Assembly: GCA_002315615.1 (NCBI GenBank)
Contig: DCHK01000072.1
Coordinates: 1 to 6,962, forward strand
Origin: Bacteroidales bacterium UBA1754
GTDB lineage: Bacteria; Bacteroidota; Bacteroidia; Bacteroidales; Paludibacteraceae
Direction: 5' to 3'
Length of the DNA: 6,962 nucleotides
Shown: piece by piece, positions 5,227-6,962 of the stretch
How the letters are laid out: every line of letters starts with the position of its first letter
Numbering within the stretch: position 1 is the stretch's first letter
The notes under the pieces: generated by a model
Seen by the model: the letters and a program-made list of their open reading frames with translations, nothing else
The model's database searches: none
Told to the model about the DNA's origin: nothing
Program-made: the position numbers and the translations under genes

Positions 5227-6069
5227 ATGATTATAATAGCAGACAGTGGTTCTACCAAAACGCATTGGCGACTGATGGGCAACGGAAGCAAAAAAGATTT
5301 TTTCACTACGGGCATCAATCCGTTTTACCAAACACAAGACGAGATTACCAAAAGCATCAGCAATGAACTATTGCCCCAGTTAGAAAGCAAAGCGTGCAAC
5401 ATCAATCAGATTTATTTTTATGGTGCGGGTTGCCACTTTGCCGACAAAAAGGCAATGGTGAACAATGCGCTTATTAGCAATTTTGCAAATGCCGAAATAG
5501 AAATTTGCAACGACCTTTTGGCTGCTTGTCGGGCATTGTTTGGCAATGGTGCAGGCATTGGGTGCATACTTGGCACTGGTTCGAATTCTTGCTACTACGA
5601 CGGCACAACGATTGTAGAAAATGTTTCGCCACTTGGCTACATCATTGGCGACGAAGGTAGTGGCGCTGTGCTTGGCAAAATTTTTATTGGCAGTTTACTA
5701 AAAAATCAGTTTGGCGAATCGCTAAAAGCAGATTTCTTGAAAGAATACAACCTCAACACCGAAAAAATTTTGAATAGCATATACAAACAACCTTTCCCAA
5801 ATAGATTTGTGGCGTCGTTTGTACCGTTCATCCAGAAAAACATCGAGCGAAAAGAACTGCACGATATGGTGAAAAACTCTTTTGATGACTTCTTTCGTAG
5901 AAATGTATTGCAATACGCCAAAGCGAAGGAACTTGAGGTTGGTTTTATCGGGTCGGTTAGCTTTATTTTCAAAGACATTTTGCAAGAAAGCGCACAGTCG
6001 TTTGGACTGAAAATAGGCAAAATAATGCCGTCGCCAATGGAAGGCTTAACACGCTTTCATAAATTTTGA
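5227..6069 (+). CDS. BadF/BadG/BcrA/BcrD-type ATPase, NAGK-like sugar kinase
   Basis: Cytoplasmic ASKHA-fold kinase of 280 residues, the usual length for Bacteroidota members of this group. They are commonly annotated as N-acetylglucosamine kinase-like. The phosphate-1 loop DSGSTKT is at 6-12 and FYGAGC at 64-69. The NDLLAACRALFG segment (95-106) has D96 where the catalytic base is expected. The phosphate-2 loop GTGSNS is at 116-121, GYIIGDEGSGA at 137-147, and the adenosine-motif segment FIGSVS at 240-245. All key motifs are present, so the enzyme looks intact. The substrate is likely an amino sugar such as GlcNAc from wall or glycan turnover, but the sequence does not prove it. It may have its own promoter. 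The stop TGA lies inside a TTTTGAATT repeat; the normal C-terminal segment EGLTRFH is complete before it. Confidence 0.87.
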   Translation: MIIIADSGSTKTHWRLMGNGSKKDFFTTGINPFYQTQDEITKSISNELLPQLESKACNINQIYFYGAGCHFADKKAMVNNALISNFANAEIEICNDLLAACRALFGNGAGIGCILGTGSNSCYYDGTTIVENVSPLGYIIGDEGSGAVLGKIFIGSLLKNQFGESLKADFLKEYNLNTEKILNSIYKQPFPNRFVASFVPFIQKNIERKELHDMVKNSFDDFFRRNVLQYAKAKELEVGFIGSVSFIFKDILQESAQSFGLKIGKIMPSPMEGLTRFHKF

Positions 6070-6120
6070 ATTAAGAATTTTGAATTGTAAATTACTGACC
6101 ATAGTGAAGTAATTTACAAT
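6062..6120. repeat. Repeat and 13-bp hairpin after the kinase gene
   Basis: 6062-6086 carries two TTTTGAATT motifs, the first containing the kinase stop codon. A perfect 13-bp stem follows: ATTGTAAATTACT at 6084-6096 pairs with 6108-6120 around an 11-nt loop containing the GACC of the ACTGACC repeat family. No T tract follows, so it is not a standard terminator. It could still stabilise the 3' end of the kinase mRNA. Confidence 0.7.
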
Positions 6121-6138
6121 CATTGAGTGAAGCGAAAT

Positions 6139-6163
6139 AATTATGAATTTTGAATTAAGAATT
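6139..6163 (+). repeat. Dispersed AATTATG/TTTTGAATT repeat, copy 3
   Basis: This is a third identical copy of the 22-bp unit (6139-6160). Its ATG is the start codon of the secreted-protein gene, and the following bases encode NFELR. Confidence 0.85.
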
Positions 6164-6952
6164 ACAATATTCAGTTTTTTGTTGACATTATGCTTTTCGG
6201 CGGTGGCACAAAGTTCGGTAGAAGCGAAGATAAATTCGTTTTTCGATATGGCACAAAAAGCCGAGAGCAACGAGCAAATTATGGCATTGAACGACAGCAT
6301 TTGCACCACACTGAACGCAACCATAAAAAACACCGATTTTCTTGAAAATGATTTAGGGAATTGTCCATTTATAGGAAGCATCTACACAAGCGACCTCAAC
6401 TACAAAATTTACACTTGGAACTTGCCACTTTTGAACGGCGCATACGTTTATGGCGGACTAATACAAACAAAAGACGGAAGCACTACTCCACTTATTGCCA
6501 ACAAGGCCTACAAACCTACCGAAAGGCAAATTTTAGGCACAAAAAACTGGTACGGAGCGCTTTATTATCAAGCCATTGCAGTGAAGCAAAAGAAAAACAC
6601 GTACTATGTTTTGTTGGGTTGGTTAGTCAACAACGAACTAACACAAGCAAAAGTAATTGATGTACTAAAAACTGACCGAAGTGGGAGATTTATTTTCGGC
6701 AACGCATTTTTTTATAACGAAAAGAAGCAAACTCTTTCGCGCATAGTTTTTGAGTATAGTGCGCAGTGCCAAATGACACTAAAGTATGAAAGCAAGACAA
6801 AACGAATAGTTTTTGACCATCTTTCACCAAGTTCGCCAAGTATGAAAGGCATTTACAGCGAGTATGGACCCGATTTTACGTACGATGCCTACACCTACAA
6901 GAAAAAGAAATGGACTTTCAGCAAAAACATCGACGCCCGAAACGAACAATAA
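6143..6952 (+). CDS. Secreted protein of unknown function, Bacteroidota-type
   Basis: I do not know a function for this 269-residue protein. Residues 1-22 look like a Sec signal peptide: a hydrophobic core ITIFSFLLTLCFSAVA, then likely type I cleavage near AVA-Q. There is no lipobox, because the residue before C17 is leucine. The mature part has a short helical stretch (24-60), then strand-rich sequence with aromatic motifs such as KIYTWNLP (88-95) and YYVLLGWLVNN (154-164). A distinctive C-terminal region contains IVFDHLSPSSPSM (212-224) and YGPDFTYDAY (231-240). These motifs recall an uncharacterised family seen in Bacteroidales genomes; this is from memory. It probably acts in the periplasm. 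The start lies inside a dispersed repeat, which supplies MNFELR, including an acidic residue unusual for a signal-peptide n-region. No later ATG preserves the signal sequence. Confidence 0.8.
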   Translation: MNFELRITIFSFLLTLCFSAVAQSSVEAKINSFFDMAQKAESNEQIMALNDSICTTLNATIKNTDFLENDLGNCPFIGSIYTSDLNYKIYTWNLPLLNGAYVYGGLIQTKDGSTTPLIANKAYKPTERQILGTKNWYGALYYQAIAVKQKKNTYYVLLGWLVNNELTQAKVIDVLKTDRSGRFIFGNAFFYNEKKQTLSRIVFEYSAQCQMTLKYESKTKRIVFDHLSPSSPSMKGIYSEYGPDFTYDAYTYKKKKWTFSKNIDARNEQ

Positions 6953-6955
6953 TCA

Positions 6956-6962
6956 ATGAAAC
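6956..6962 (+). CDS. Possible start of a next gene (cut by window edge)
   Basis: ATGAAAC begins 3 bp after the stop codon of the preceding gene. ATG-AAA is a common gene start, and the tight spacing would fit an operon. Only two codons are visible, so this is a weak suggestion. Confidence 0.2.

Overview
The window looks like chromosomal DNA of a member of the Bacteroidota, probably Bacteroidales. It is AT-rich. Two promoters carry the Bacteroidota -7 element TAnnTTTG, and no gene has a strong Shine-Dalgarno sequence. The intergenic gaps are full of heptamer repeats (AATTATG, TTAACTC) and CCCCTAAAGGGG-type repeats that are typical of this phylum. The proteins also read as Bacteroidota versions of their families.

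Layout. Bases 1-1007 carry no convincing protein gene. On the minus strand they hold a candidate structured RNA with a closing stem, a large internal bubble, an apical hairpin, a strong intrinsic terminator and a plausible promoter. Next comes a 175-bp nested palindrome between two identical 22-bp direct repeats, then several tandem-repeat blocks. The last part before trpS looks like an operator region: two ARG-box-like palindromes 21 bp apart, four helically phased 11-bp repeats, a third, longer palindrome and a promoter. Six plus-strand genes follow: trpS (1008-2012), ychF (2249-3352), a COG0731-type radical SAM protein (3438-4202), a MurG-like glycosyltransferase (4223-5167), a BadF/NAGK-type sugar kinase (5227-6069) and a secreted protein of unknown function (6143-6952). 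A further gene may start at 6956.

How the genes relate. trpS and ychF are translation-related housekeeping genes, each set off by repeat-filled gaps. The radical SAM and glycosyltransferase genes are 20 bp apart and probably co-transcribed. The kinase has its own promoter-like -7 box, with a 13-bp stretch identical to that of the trpS promoter. No shared pathway can be proved. A glycosyltransferase beside an amino-sugar-kinase-like protein hints at cell-envelope sugar metabolism.

The most interesting feature is how the dispersed repeats meet the genes. Repeat sequence supplies the stop codons of trpS, ychF, the glycosyltransferase and the kinase, and the start codon plus first six or so residues of the last gene. 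The glycosyltransferase appears to have lost its C-terminal end exactly where a repeat begins. The repeats therefore seem to have remodelled gene ends. The 5' minus-strand RNA and the ARG-box-like operator are the other two leads worth checking.
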